Shown piece after piece: positions 1-12,099 of a DNA stretch of 64,000 bases. The DNA lies in the NCBI RefSeq assembly GCF_907165205.1, contig NC_058192.1, forward strand, positions 41,350,442 to 41,414,441, read 5' to 3'. A program made the translations under genes and the position numbers. Position 1 is the stretch's first letter. Each line of letters starts with the position of its first letter. The stretch comes from Coccinella septempunctata. Taxonomy: Eukaryota > Arthropoda > Insecta > Coleoptera > Coccinellidae. The notes under the pieces are model-generated. The model saw only the letters and a program-made list of their open reading frames with translations. It was not told where the DNA came from and ran no database searches.

Positions 1-984
1 AAACAATAAATTCGATTTTTGCTAAACAGTGTCGAATATCTGAAAAATTGTTATGAAAATATAGGTTCTCGAAAAAGCTGAATCTATTGCAAGCATTCTC
101 GAAAGCCTATCCCCCTCCGTTTAGATTTTCATTTTGGAAATGGCAATTTTCAAAAATCGCAAATTTCAATCTGCGATGTCTCCTGTTATTTTCGTCTGAT
201 TCATTCGGGATTTACGGTTTTGTTATCAGCGTTGATAAGGCTTCCATCCTAGCATACAAACCCAATTCTGAAAATCCCGATTTTTTTGGTCAAAAATGAG
301 AAAGGGGTTAGAAACCCCTAAAATGACCTATTTGCTCCTCTGCCTAAAAATCAGGGTGTCCTACTACTGTCTTAGGATATGGAGTGTACAATACTTACTT
401 TGTTGATTCCACCAAACAAAACAGTTGATGATTCCATAGAGAATTGCACTCCAGAGAGCTCTTCGAATTCAACTCGAAAATGAAAAATGGAAAAACAATA
501 AATTCGATTTTTGCTAAACAGTGTCGAATATCTGAAAAATTGTTATGAAAATATAGGTTCTCGAAAAAGCTGAATCTATTGCAAGCATTCTCGAAAGCCT
601 ATCCCCCTCCGTTTAGATTTTCATTTTGGAAATGGCAATTTTCAAAAATCGCAAATTTCAATCTGCGATGTCTCCTGTTATTTTCGTCTGATTCATTCGG
701 GATTTACGGTTTTGTAATCAGCGTTGATAAGGCTTCCATCCTAGCATACAAACCCAATTCTGAAAATCTCGATTTTTTTGGTCAAAAATGAGCAAGGGGT
801 TAGACCCTCCTAAAATGACTTATTGGCTCCTCTGCCTGAAAATCATAGTGTCCTACTACTGTCTTAGGATATGGAGTGTACAATACTTACTTTGTTGATT
901 CCACCAAACTAAGCAGTTGATAATTCCATAGAGAATTGCACTCCAGAGAGCTCTTCGAATTCAACTCGAAAATGAAAAATGGAA
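1..984. repeat. Tandem pair of nearly identical monomers (492 bp)
   Basis: The sequence from position 1 recurs from 493 with only a few substitutions (for example AATCCCGA versus AATCTCGA near 270 and 762). Both units carry a GAAAATATAGG variant and a CTATCCCCCTCC variant that are rare elsewhere, so this is a recent local duplication of one monomer. Confidence 0.85.
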
Positions 985-1204
985 AAACAATAAATTCGAT
1001 TTTTGCTAAACAGTGTCGAATATCTGAAAAATTGTTATGAAAATATAGGTTTCATCTTGGAAATGGCAATTTTCAAAAATCGCAAATTTCAATCTGCGAT
1101 ATCTCCTGTTATTTTCATCTGATGCATTCGGGATTTACGGTTTTGTAATCAGCTTCCATCCTCCAGAGGGCTCTTCGAATTCAACTCGAAAATGATAAAT
1201 GGAA
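985..1204. repeat. Shortest monomer, 220 bp, with multiple internal deletions
   Basis: The unit is shortened to about 220 bp by deletions. One joins AAATATAGG directly to TTTCATCTTGG, removing the TTGCAAGCATTC segment. The others remove GTTGATAAGGC after GTAATCAGC and join CCATCCT to CCAGAG. The latter two are shared with the ~280-bp monomers, so this unit is a ~280-bp monomer that lost a further ~65 bp. Confidence 0.85.
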
Positions 1205-1291
1205 AAACAATAAGTTCGATTTTTTGCTAAACAGTGTCAAATATCTGAAAAATTGTTATGAAAATATGGGTTCTCGAAAAAGCTGAATCTA

Positions 1292-1516
1292 TTGCAAGCA
1301 TTCTCGAGAGCCTATCTCCCTCCGTTCAGATTTTCCGAGAGATTTTCATTTTGGAAATGGCAATTTTCAAAAATCGCAAATTTCAATCTGCGATATCTCC
1401 TGTTATTTTCGTGTGATGCATTCGGGATTTACGGTTTTGTAATCAGCGTTGATAAGGCTTCCATCCTAACACACAAACTCAATTTTGAAAATCTCGATTT
1501 TTTTGGTCAAAAATGA
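1292..1516. repeat. 505-bp monomer variant with 12-bp insertion
   Basis: Just after CCGTTCAGATTTT this monomer has an extra 12 bp (CCGAGAGATTTT), which duplicates part of the adjacent AGATTTTC motif, so the local spacing becomes 505 bp. The same insertion recurs near 8808, 11568 and 22198. The four units therefore descend from one mutated monomer spread by recombination. Confidence 0.85.
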
Positions 1517-1796
1517 GCAAGGGGTTAGACCCCCCTAAAAGGACCTATTTGCTCCTCTGCCTAAAAATCAGAGTGTCCTACTACTGTCTTAGGATATGGA
1601 GTGTAAAATACTTACCATGTTGATTCCACCAAACTAAACAGTTGATGATTCCATATAGAATTGCACTCCAGAGAGCTCTTCGAATTCAACTCGAAAATGA
1701 AAATTGGAAAAACAATAAATTCGATTTTTTGCTAAACAGTGTCAAATATCTGAAAAATTGTTATGAAAATATGGGTTCTCGAAAAAGCTGAATCTA

Positions 1797-2960
1797 TTGC
1801 AAGCATTCTCGAGAGCCTATCTCCCTCCGTTTAGATTTTCATTTTGGAAATGGCAATTTTCAAAAATCGTAAATTTCAATCTGCGATATCTCCTGTTATT
1901 TTCGTCTGATGCATTCGGGATTTACGGTTTTGTAACCAGCGTTGTAAAGACTTCCATCCTAGCACACAAACTCAATTTTGAAAATCTCGATTTTTTTGGT
2001 AGAAAATGAGCAAGGGGTTAGACCCCCCTAAAAGGACCTATTTGCTTCTCTGCCTAAAAATCAGAGTGTCCTACTACTGTCTTAGGATATGGAGTGTAAA
2101 ATACTTACCTTGTTGATTTCACCAAACTATACAGTTGATGATTCCATATAGAATTGCACTCCAGAGAGCTCTTCAAATTCAACTCGAAAATGAAAAATGG
2201 AAAAAAAATAATTCGATTTTTTGCTGAACAGTGTCAAATATCTGGAAAATTGTTATGAAAATATGGGTTCTCGAAAAAGCTGAATCTATTGCAAGCATTC
2301 TAGAAAGCATATCTCCCTCCGTGTAGATTTTCATCTTGGAAATGGCAATTTTCAAAAATCGCAAATTTCAATCTGCGATATCTCCTGTTATTTTCGTCTG
2401 ATGCATTCGCGATTTACGGTTTTGTTATCAGCGTTGATAAGGCTTCCATCCTAGCACACAAACTCAATTTTGAAAATCTCGATTTTTTTGGTCAAAAATG
2501 AGCAAGGGGTTAGACCCCCTAAAAGGACCTATTTGCTCCTCTGCCTAAAAATCGGAGTGTCCTACTACTGTCTTAGGATATGGAGTGTACAATACTTACT
2601 TTGTTGATTCCACCAAACTAAACAGTTGATGATTCCATAGAGAATTGCACTCCAGAGAGCTCTTCGAATTCAACGCGAAAATGAAAAATGGGAAAACAAT
2701 ATATTCGATTTTTTGCTAAACAGTGTCGAATATCTGAAAAATTATTATGAAAATATGGGTTCTCGAAAAAGCTGAATCTATTGCAAGCATCCTCGAGAGC
2801 CTATATCCCTCCGTTTAGATTTTCATTTCGGAAATGGCAATTTTCAAAAATCGCAAATTTCAATCTGCGACATCTCCTGTTATTTTCGTCTGATGCATTC
2901 GGGATTTACGGTTTTGTAATCAGCGTTGATAAGGCTTCGATCCTAGCACACAAACTCAAT
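1797..2960. repeat. Monomer series shared with 34003-35166
   Basis: Three successive monomers here carry diagnostic variants in the same order as those at 34003-35166, about 32.2 kb away. These are GTTGTAAAG in place of GTTGATAAG, TTTGCTTCTCTG, TTGATTTCACC, CTAGAAAGCATAT and an AACAATATATTCG unit. This is a dispersed copy of a former higher-order segment and lies on both sides of the 5.1-kb insertion. Confidence 0.7.
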
Positions 2961-3186
2961 TTTGAAAATCTCAATTTTTTTGTTCAAAAATGAGCAAGGG
3001 GTTAGAACCCCCTAAAATGACCTATTTGCTCCTCTGCCTAAAAATCAGGGTGTCTTACTACTGTCTTAGGATATGGAGTGTACAATACTTACTTTGTTGA
3101 TTCCACCGAACTAAACAGTTGATGATGCCATAGAGAATTGCACTCCAGAGAGCTCTTCGAATTCAACTCGAAAATGAAAAATGGAA

Positions 3187-3470
3187 AAACAATAAATTCG
3201 ATTTTTTGCTAAACAGTGTCGAATATCTGAAAAATTGTTATGAAAATATGGGTTCTCGAAAAAGCTGAATCTATTGCAAGCATACTCGAAAGCCTATCTC
3301 CCTCCGTGTAGATTTTCATCGTGGAAATGGCAATTTTCAAAAATCGCAAATTTCAATCTGCGATATCTCCTGTTATTTTCGTCTGATGCATTCGGGATTA
3401 ACGGTTTTGTAATCAGCTTCCATCCTTCAGAGAGCTCTTCGAATTCAACTCGAAAATGAAAAATGGAAAA
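3187..3470. repeat. Internally deleted monomer, ~284 bp
   Basis: GTAATCAGC is fused to TTCCATCCT and then to TCAGAGAGCTC, removing about 210 bp of the monomer. The same junction architecture recurs in the other short units, which suggests a single founding deletion. Confidence 0.85.
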
Positions 3471-4169
3471 AAATTAATTCGATTTTTTGCTAAACAGTGT
3501 CAAATATCTGAAAAATTGTTATGAAAATATGGGTTCTCGAAAAAGCTGAATCTACTGCAAACATTCTCGAGAGCCTACATATATCCCTCCGTTCAGATTT
3601 TCATTCTGGAAATGGCAATTTTCAAAAATCGCAAATTTCAATCTGCGATATCTCCTGTTATTTTCGTCTGATGCATTCGGGATTTACGGTTTTGTAATCA
3701 GCGTTGATGAGGCTTCCATCCGAGCACACAAACTCAATTTTGAAAATCTCGATTTTTTCGGTCAAAAATGAGCAAGGGGTTAGTCCCTCCTAAAATGACT
3801 TATTGGCTCCTCTGCCTGAAAATCATAGTGTCCTACTACTGTCTTAGGATATGGAGTGTACAATACTTACTTTGTTGATTCCACCAAACTAAACAGTTGA
3901 TGATTCCATAGAGAATTGCACTCCAGAGAGCTCTTCGAATTCAACTCGACAATGAAAAATGGAAAAACAATAAATTCGATTTTTTGCTAAACAGTGTAAA
4001 ATATCTGAAAAATCATTATGAAAATATGGGTTCTCGAAAAAGCCGAATCTATTGCAAGCATTCTCGAGAGCCTATCTCCCTCCGTTTAGATTTTCATTTT
4101 GGAAATGGCAATTTTCAAAAATCGCAGATTTCAATCTGCGATATCTCCTGTTATTTTCGTCTGATGCAT

Positions 4170-7100
4170 TCGCGATTTACGGTTTTGTAATCAGCGTTGA
4201 TAAGGCTTCCATCCTAGCATACAAACCTAATTCTGAAAATCTCGATTTTTCTGGTCAAAAATGAGCAAGGGGTTAGACCCCCCTAAAATGACCTATTTGC
4301 TCCTCTGCCTAGAAGTCAGGGTGTCCTACTTCTGTCTTAGGATATGGAGTGTACTATACTAACTTTGTTGATTCCACCAAACTAAACAGTTGATGATTCC
4401 ATAGAGAATTGCACTCCAGGGAGCTCTTGGAATTCAACACGAAAATGTAAAATGGAAAAACAATAAATTCGATTTTTTGCTAAACACTGTCAAATATCTG
4501 AAAAATTGTTATGAAAATATGGGTTCTCGAAAAAGCTGAATCTATTGCAAGCATTCTCGAGAGCCTATCTCCCTCCGTTCAGATTTTCATTCTGGAAATG
4601 GCAATTTTCAAAAATCGCAAATTTCAATCTGCGATATCTCCTGTTATTTCCGTCTGATGCATTCGGGATTTACGGTTTTTTAATCAGCGTTGAGAAGGCT
4701 TTCTTCCTAGCACACAAACTCAATTTTGAAAATCTCGATTTTTTTGGTCAAAAATGAGCAAGGGGTTAGACCCCCCTAAAATGACCCATTTTCTCCTCTG
4801 CCTAAAAATCAGAGTGTCCTACTACTATCTTAGGATATGGAGTGTACTATACTAACTTTGTTGATTCCATCAAACTAAACAGTTGATGATTCCATAGAGA
4901 ATTGCACTCCAGAGAGCTCTTCGAATTCAACGCGAAAATGAAAAATGGAAAAACAATAAATTCGATTTTTTGCTAAACAGTGTAAAATATCTGAAAAATC
5001 ATTATGAAAATATGGGTTCTCGAAAAAGCCGAATCTATTGCAAGCATTCTCGAGAGCCTATCTCCCTCCGTTTAGATTTTCATTTTGGAAATGGCAATTT
5101 TCAAAAATCGCAGATTTCAATCTGCGATATCTCCTGTTATTTTCGTCTGATGCATTCGGGATTTACGGTTTTGTAATCAGCGTTGATAAGGCTTCCTTCC
5201 TAGCACACAAACTCAATTTTGAAAATCTCGATTTTTTTGGTCAAAAATGAGCAAGGGGTTAGACCCCCCTAAAATGACCCATTTTCTCCTCTGCCTAAAA
5301 ATCAGAGTGTCCTACTACTATCTGAGGATATGGAGTGTACTATACTAACTTTGTTGATTCCACCAAACTAAACAGTTGATGATTCCATAGAGAATTGCAC
5401 TCCAGGGAGCTCTTGGAATTCAACACGAAAATGTAAAATGGAAAAACAATAAATTCGATTTTTTGCTAAACAGTGTCAAATATCTGAAAAATTGTTATGA
5501 AAATATGGGTTCTCGAAAAAGCTGAATCTATTGCAAGCATTCTCGAGAGCCTATCTCCCTCCGTTCAGATTTTCATTCTGGAAATGGCAATTTTCAAAAA
5601 TCGCAGATTTCAATCTGCGATATCTCCTGTTATTTTCGTCTGATGCATTCGGGATTTACGGTTTTGTAATCAGCGTTGATAAGGCTTCCATCCTAGCATA
5701 CGAACACAATTCTGAAAATCTCGATTTTTTTGGTCAAAAATGAGCAAGGGGTTAGACCCCCCTAAAATGACTTATTGGCTCCTCTGCCTGAAAATCAGAG
5801 TGTCCTACTACTATCTGAGGATATGGAGTGTACTATACTAACTTTGTTGATTCCACCAAACTAAACAGTTGATGATTCCATAGAGAATTGCACTCCAGGG
5901 AGCTCTTGGAATTCAACACGAAAATGTAAAATGGAAAAACAATAAATTCGATTTTTTGCTAAACAGTGTCAAATATCTGAAAAATTGTTATGAAAATATG
6001 GGTTCTCGAAAAAGCTGAATCTATTGCAAGCATTCTCGAGAGCCTATCTCCCGCCGTTCAGATTTTCATTCTGGAAATGGCAATTTTCAAAAATCGCAGA
6101 TTTCAATCTGCGATATCTCCTGTTATTTTCGTCTGATGCATTCGGGATTTACGGTTTTGTAATCAGCGTTGATAAGGCTTCCATCCTAGCATACAAACCT
6201 AATTCTGAAAATCTCGATTTTTCTGGTCAAAAATGAGCAAGGGGTTAGACCCCCCTAAAATGACCTATTTGCTCCTCTGCCTAGAAGTCAGGGTGTCCTA
6301 CTTCTGTCTTAGGATATGGAGTGTACTATACTAACTTTGTTGATTCCACCAAACTAAACAGTTGATGATTCCATAGAGAATTGCACTCCAGGGAGCTCTT
6401 GGAATTCAACACGAAAATGTAAAATGGAAAAACAATAAATTCGATTTTTTGCTAAACACTGTCAAATATCTGAAAAATTGTTATGAAAATATGGGTTCTC
6501 GAAAAAGCTGAATCTATTGCAAGCATTCTCGAGAGCCTATCTCCCTCCGTTCAGATTTTCATTCTGGAAATGGCAATTTTCAAAAATCGCAAATTTCAAT
6601 CTGCGATATCTCCTGTTATTTCCGTCTGATGCATTCGGGATTTACGGTTTTTTAATCAGCGTTGAGAAGGCTTTCTTCCTAGCACACAAACTCAATTTTG
6701 AAAATCTCGATTTTTTTGGTCAAAAATGAGCAAGGGGTTAGACCCCCCTAAAATGACCCATTTTCTCCTCTGCCTAAAAATCAGAGTGTCCTACTACTAT
6801 CTTAGGATATGGAGTGTACTATACTAACTTTGTTGATTCCATCAAACTAAACAGTTGATGATTCCATAGAGAATTGCACTCCAGAGAGCTCTTCGAATTC
6901 AACGCGAAAATGAAAAATGGAAAAACAATAAATTCGATTTTTTGCTAAACAGTGTAAAATATCTGAAAAATCATTATGAAAATATGGGTTCTCGAAAAAG
7001 CCGAATCTATTGCAAGCATTCTCGAGAGCCTATCTCCCTCCGTTTAGATTTTCATTTTGGAAATGGCAATTTTCAAAAATCGCAGATTTCAATCTGCGAT

Positions 7101-7770
7101 ATCTCCTGTTATTTTCGTCTGATGCATTCGGGATTTACGGTTTTGTAATCAGCGTTGATAAGGCTTCCTTCCTAGCACACAAACTCAATTTTGAAAATCT
7201 CGATTTTTTTGGTCAAAAATGAGCAAGGGGTTAGACCCCCCTAAAATGACCCATTTTCTCCTCTGCCTAAAAATCAGAGTGTCCTACTACTATCTGAGGA
7301 TATGGAGTGTACTATACTAACTTTGTTGATTCCACCAAACTAAACAGTTGATGATTCCATAGAGAATTGCACTCCAGGGAGCTCTTGGAATTCAACACGA
7401 AAATGTAAAATGGAAAAACAATAAATTCGATTTTTTGCTAAACAGTGTCAAATATCTGAAAAATTGTTATGAAAATATGGGTTCTCGAAAAAGCTGAATC
7501 TATTGCAAGCATTCTCGAGAGCCTATCTCCCGCCGTTCAGATTTTCATTCTGGAAATGGCAATTTTCAAAAATCGCAGATTTCAATCTGCGATATCTCCT
7601 GTTATTTTCGTCTGATGCATTCGGGATTTACGGTTTTGTAATCAGCGTTGATAAGGCTTCCATCCTAGCATACGAACACAATTCTGAAAATCTCGATTTT
7701 TTTGGTCAAAAATGAGCAAGGGGTTAGACCCCCCTAAAATGACTTATTGGCTCCTCTGCCTGAAAATCAG
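4170..7770. repeat. Higher-order repeat, 4 monomers x 493 bp (period 1972), two copies
   Basis: Sequence from about 4170 recurs about 1972 bp later (6142 onward) almost without change. Shared private variants include GCCTAGAAGTCAGGG, the TTTCCGTCTG monomer with GTTGAGAAGGC, the TCATTATG unit, and CATACGAACACAATTC. Identity decays at the ends (GTCTTAGG versus ATCTGAGG near 7780 and 5815). This is a classic four-monomer higher-order unit present twice. Confidence 0.85.
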
Positions 7771-8401
7771 AGTGTCCTACTACTGTCTTAGGATATGGAG
7801 TGTACTATACTAACTTTGTTGATTCCATCAAACTAAACAGTTGATGATTCCATAGAGAATTGCACTCCAGAGAGCTCTTCGAATTCAACTCGAAAATGAA
7901 AAATGGAAAAACAATAAATTCGATTTTTTGCTAAACAGTGTCAAATATCTGAAAAATTGTCATGAAAATATGGGTTCTCGAGAAAGCTGAATCTATTGCA
8001 AGCATTCTCGAAAGCCTATCTCCCTTCGTTTAGATTTTCATTTTGGAAATGGCAATTTTCAAAAATCGCAAATTTCAATCTGCGATATCTCCTGTTATTT
8101 TCGTGTGATGCATTCGGGATTTACGGTTTTGTAATCAGCGTTGATGATGCTTCCATCCGAGCACACAAACTCAATTTTGAAAATCTCGATTTTTTCGGTC
8201 AAAAATGAGCAAGGGGTTAGACCCTCCTAAAATGACTTATTGGCTCCTCTGCCTGAAAATCATAGTGTCCTACTACTGTCTTAGGATATGGAGTGTACAA
8301 TACTTACTTTGTTGATTCCACCAAACTAAACAGTTGATGATTCCATAGAGAATTGCACTCCAGAGAGCTCTTCGAATTCAACGCGAAAATGAAAAATGGA
8401 A

Positions 8402-8681
8402 AAACAATAAATTCGATTTTTTGCTAAACAGTGTCAAATATCTGAAAAATTATCATGAAAATATGGTTCTCGAAAAAGCTGAATCTATTGCAAGCATTCT
8501 CGAAAGCCTATCTCCCTCCGTGTAGATTTTCATCTTGGAAATGGCAATTTTCAAAAATCGCAAATTTCAATCTGCGATATCTCCTGTTATTTTCGTCTGA
8601 TGCATTCGGGATTTACGGTTTTGTAATCAGCTTCCATCCTCTAAGGGCTCTTCGAATTCAACTCGAAAATGAAAAATGGAA
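8402..8681. repeat. Internally deleted monomer, ~280 bp
   Basis: This unit has the same short-monomer junction (CAGCTTCCATCCTCTAAGGGCTC). It is part of the 2759-bp higher-order unit and is matched by 11161-11441. One G is missing in TATGGTTCTCG compared with its partner. Confidence 0.85.
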
Positions 8682-8769
8682 ATACAATAAGTTCGATTTT
8701 TTTGCTAAACAGTGTCAAATATCTGAAAAATTGTTATGAAAATATGGGTTCTCGAAAAAGCTGAATCTA

Positions 8770-8994
8770 TTGCAAGCATTTTCGAGAGCCTATCTCCCTC
8801 CGTTCAGATTTTCCGAGAGATTTTCATTTTGGAAATGGCAATTTTCAAAAATCGCAAATTTCAATCTGCGATATCTCCTGTTATTTTCGTGTGATGCATT
8901 CGGGATTTACGGTTTTGTAATCAGCGTTGATAAGGCTTCCATCCTAGCACACAAACTCAATTTTGAAAATCTCGATTTTTTTGGTCAAAAATGA
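8770..8994. repeat. 505-bp monomer variant with 12-bp insertion
   Basis: It carries the same CCGAGAGATTTT insertion as the unit at 1292 and follows a short monomer, as at 1292 and 11530. Confidence 0.85.
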
Positions 8995-11160
8995 GCAAGG
9001 GGTTAGACCCCCCTAAAAGGACCTATTTGCTCCTCTGCCTAAAAATCAGAGTGTCCTACTACTGTCTTAGGATATGGAGTGTAAAATACTTACCTTGTTG
9101 ATTCCACCAAACTAAACAGTTGATGATTCCATAGAGAATTGCACTCCAGAGAGCTCTTCGAATTCAACTCGAAAATGAAAAATGGAAAAACAATAAATTC
9201 GATTTTTTGCTAAACAGTGTCAAATATCTGAAAAAATTGTTATGAAAATATGGGTTCTCGAAAAAGCTGAATCTATTGCAAGCATTCTCGAGAGCCTATC
9301 TCCCTCCTTTTAGATTTTCATTTTGGAAATGTCAATTTTCAAGAATCGTAAATTTCAATCTGCGATATCTCCTGTTATTTTCGTCTGATGCATTCGGGAT
9401 TTACGGTTTTGTAATCAGCGTTGTAAAGGCTTCCATCCTAGCACACAAACTCAATTTTGAAAATCTCGATTTTTTTGGTAAAAAATGAGCAAGGGGTTAG
9501 ACCCCCCTAAAAGGACCTATTTGCTCCTCTGCCTAAAAATCAGAGTGTCCTACTACTGTCTTAGGATATGAAGTGTAAAATACTTACCTTGTTGATTCCA
9601 CCAAACTAAACAGTTGATGATTACATATAGAATTGCACTCCAGAGAGCTTTTCGAATTCAACTCGAAAATGAAATATGGAAAAAAAAATAATTCGATTTT
9701 TTGCTAAACAGTGTCAAATATCTGGAAAATTGTTATGAAAATATGGGTTCTCGAAAAAGCTGAATCTATTGCAAGCATTCTCGAAAGCCCATCTCCCTCC
9801 GTGTAGATTTTCATCTTGGAAATGGCAATTTTCAAAAATCGCAAATTTCAATCTGCGATATCTCCTGTTATTTTCGTCTGATGCATTCGGGATTTACGGT
9901 TTTGTAATCAGCGTTGATAAGGCTTCTTTCCTAGCACACAAACTCAATTTTGAAAATCTCGATTTTTTTGGTCAAAAATGAGCAAGGGGTTAGACCCCCC
10001 TAAAATGACCCATTTTCTCCTCTGCCTAAAAATCAGAGTGTCCTACTACTATCTGAGGATATGGAGTGTACTATACTAACTTTGTTGATTCCACCAAACT
10101 AAACAGTTGATGATTCCATAGAGAATTGCACTCCAGGGAGCTCTTGGAATTCAACACGAAAATGTAAAATGGAAAAACAATAAATTCGATTTTTTGCTAA
10201 ACAGTGTCAAATATCTGAAAAATTGTTATGAAAATATGGGTTCTCGAAAAAGCTGAATCTATTGCAAGCATTCTCGAGAGCCTATCTCCCTCCGTTCAGA
10301 TTTTCATTCTGGAAATGGCAATTTTCAAAAATCGCAGATTTCAATCTGCGATATCTCCTGTTATTTTCGTCTGATGCATTCGGGATTTACGGTTTTGTAA
10401 TCAGCGTTGATAAGGCTTCCATCCTAGCATACGAACACAATTCTGAAAATCTCGATTTTTTTGGTCAAAAATGAGCAAGGGGTTAGACCCCCCTAAAATG
10501 ACTTATTGGCTCCTCTGCCTGAAAATCAGAGTGTCCTACTACTGTCTTAGGATATGGAGTGTACTATACTAACTTTGTTGATTCCATCAAACTAAACAGT
10601 TGATGATTCCATAGAGAATTGCACTCCAGAGAGCTCTTCGAATTCAACTCGAAAATGAAAAATGGAAAAACAATAAATTCGATTTTTTGCTAAACAGTGT
10701 CAAATATCTGAAAAATTGTCATGAAAATATGGGTTCTCGAGAAAGCTGAATCTATTGCAAGCATTCTCGAAAGCCTCTCTCCCTTCGTTTAGATTTTCAT
10801 TTTGGAAATGGCAATTTTCAAAAATCGCAAATTTCAATCTGCGATATCTCCTGTTATTTTCGTGTGATGCATTCGGGATTTACGGTTTTGTAATCAGCGT
10901 TGATGATGCTTCCATCCGAGCACACAAACTCAATTTTGAAAATCTCGATTTTTTCGGTCAAAAATGAGCAAGGGGTTAGACCCTCCTAAAATGACTTATT
11001 GGCTCCTCTGCCTGAAAATCATAGTGTCCTACTACTGTCTCAGGATATGGAGTGTACAATACTTACTTTGTTGATTCCACCAAACTAAACAGTTGATGAT
11101 TCCATAGAGAATTGCACTCCAGAGAGCTCTTCGAATTCAACGCGAAAATGAAAAATGGAA

Positions 11161-11441
11161 AAACAATAAATTCGATTTTTTGCTAAACAGTGTCAAATAT
11201 CTGAAAAATTATCATGAAAATATGGGTTCTCGAAAAAGCTGAATCTACTGCAAGCATTCTCGAAAGCCTATCTCCCTCCGTGTAGATTTTCATCTTGGAA
11301 ATGGCAATTTTCAAAAATCGCAAATTTCAATCTGCGATATCTCCTGTTATTTTCGTCTGATGCATTCGGGATTTACGGTTTTGTAATCAGCTTCCATCCT
11401 CCAAGGGCTCTTCGAATTCAACTCGAAAATGAAAAATGGAA
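11161..11441. repeat. Internally deleted monomer, ~281 bp
   Basis: This is the partner of the short unit at 8402-8681 in the second copy of the 2759-bp repeat, with junction CCATCCTCCAAGGGC. Confidence 0.85.
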
Positions 11442-11529
11442 ATACAATAAGTTCGATTTTTTTGCTAATCAGTGTCAAATATCTGAAAAATTGTTATGAA
11501 AATATGGGTTCTCGAAAAAGCTGAATCTA

Positions 11530-11754
11530 TTGCAAGCATTTTCGAGAGCCTATCTCCCACCGTTCAGATTTTCCGAGAGATTTTCATTTTGGAAATGGCA
11601 ATTTTCAAAAATCGCAAATTTCAGTCTGCGATATCTCCTGTTATTTTCGTGTGATGCATTCGGGATTTACGGTTTTGTAATCAGCGTTGATAAGGCTTCC
11701 ATCCTAGCACACAAACTCAATTTTGAAAATCTCGATTTTTTTGGTCAAAAATGA
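11530..11754. repeat. 505-bp monomer variant with 12-bp insertion
   Basis: It shares the CCGAGAGATTTT insertion with 1292, 8770 and 22163. It differs from the 8770 copy by single bases, such as CTCCCACCG versus CTCCCTCCG. Confidence 0.85.
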
Positions 11755-12099
11755 GCAAGGGGTTAGACCCCCCTAAAAGGACCTATTTGCTCCTCTGCCT
11801 AAAAATCAGAGTGTCCTACTACTGTCTCAGGATATGGAGTGTAAAATACTTACCTTGTTGATTCCACCAAACTAAACAGTTGATGATTCCATAGAGAATT
11901 GCACTCCAGAGAGCTCTTCGAATTCAACTCGAAAATGAAAAATGGAAAAACAATAAATTCGATTTTTTGCTAAACAGTGTCAAATATCTGAAAAAATTGT
12001 TATGAAAATATGGGTTCTCGAAAAAGCTGAATCTATTGCAAGCATTCTCGAGAGCCTATCTCCCTCCTTTTAGATTTTCATCTTGGAAATGGCAATTTT

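Larger units (their letters stand above)
7150..12070. repeat. Higher-order repeat, period ~2759 bp, two copies
   Basis: The segment at about 7150-9310 recurs at about 9910-12070. Each copy holds the same ordered set: a CATACGAACAC monomer, a GATGATGC monomer, a ~280-bp deleted monomer, the 12-bp-insertion monomer, and a unit with an extra A in CTGAAAAAATTG. The non-integral period (5.6 monomers) reflects the deleted and expanded units inside it. Confidence 0.8.

Noticed and set aside
87..299. Recurring ~70-codon plus-strand frames (MQAFSRAYLPPFRF... type), one per monomer
   Set aside because: The start triplet is TTG, not ATG. The frame recurs only because the monomer recurs, and it is broken in many units by stops and indels. 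No codon-position bias is apparent.
2901..2920. CENP-B-box-like sequence (TTCGGGATTTACGGT) in the monomer
   Set aside because: It matches only about seven of the nine essential bases of the mammalian CENP-B core, and many monomers lose more (TTCGCGATTT). Too weak to call.
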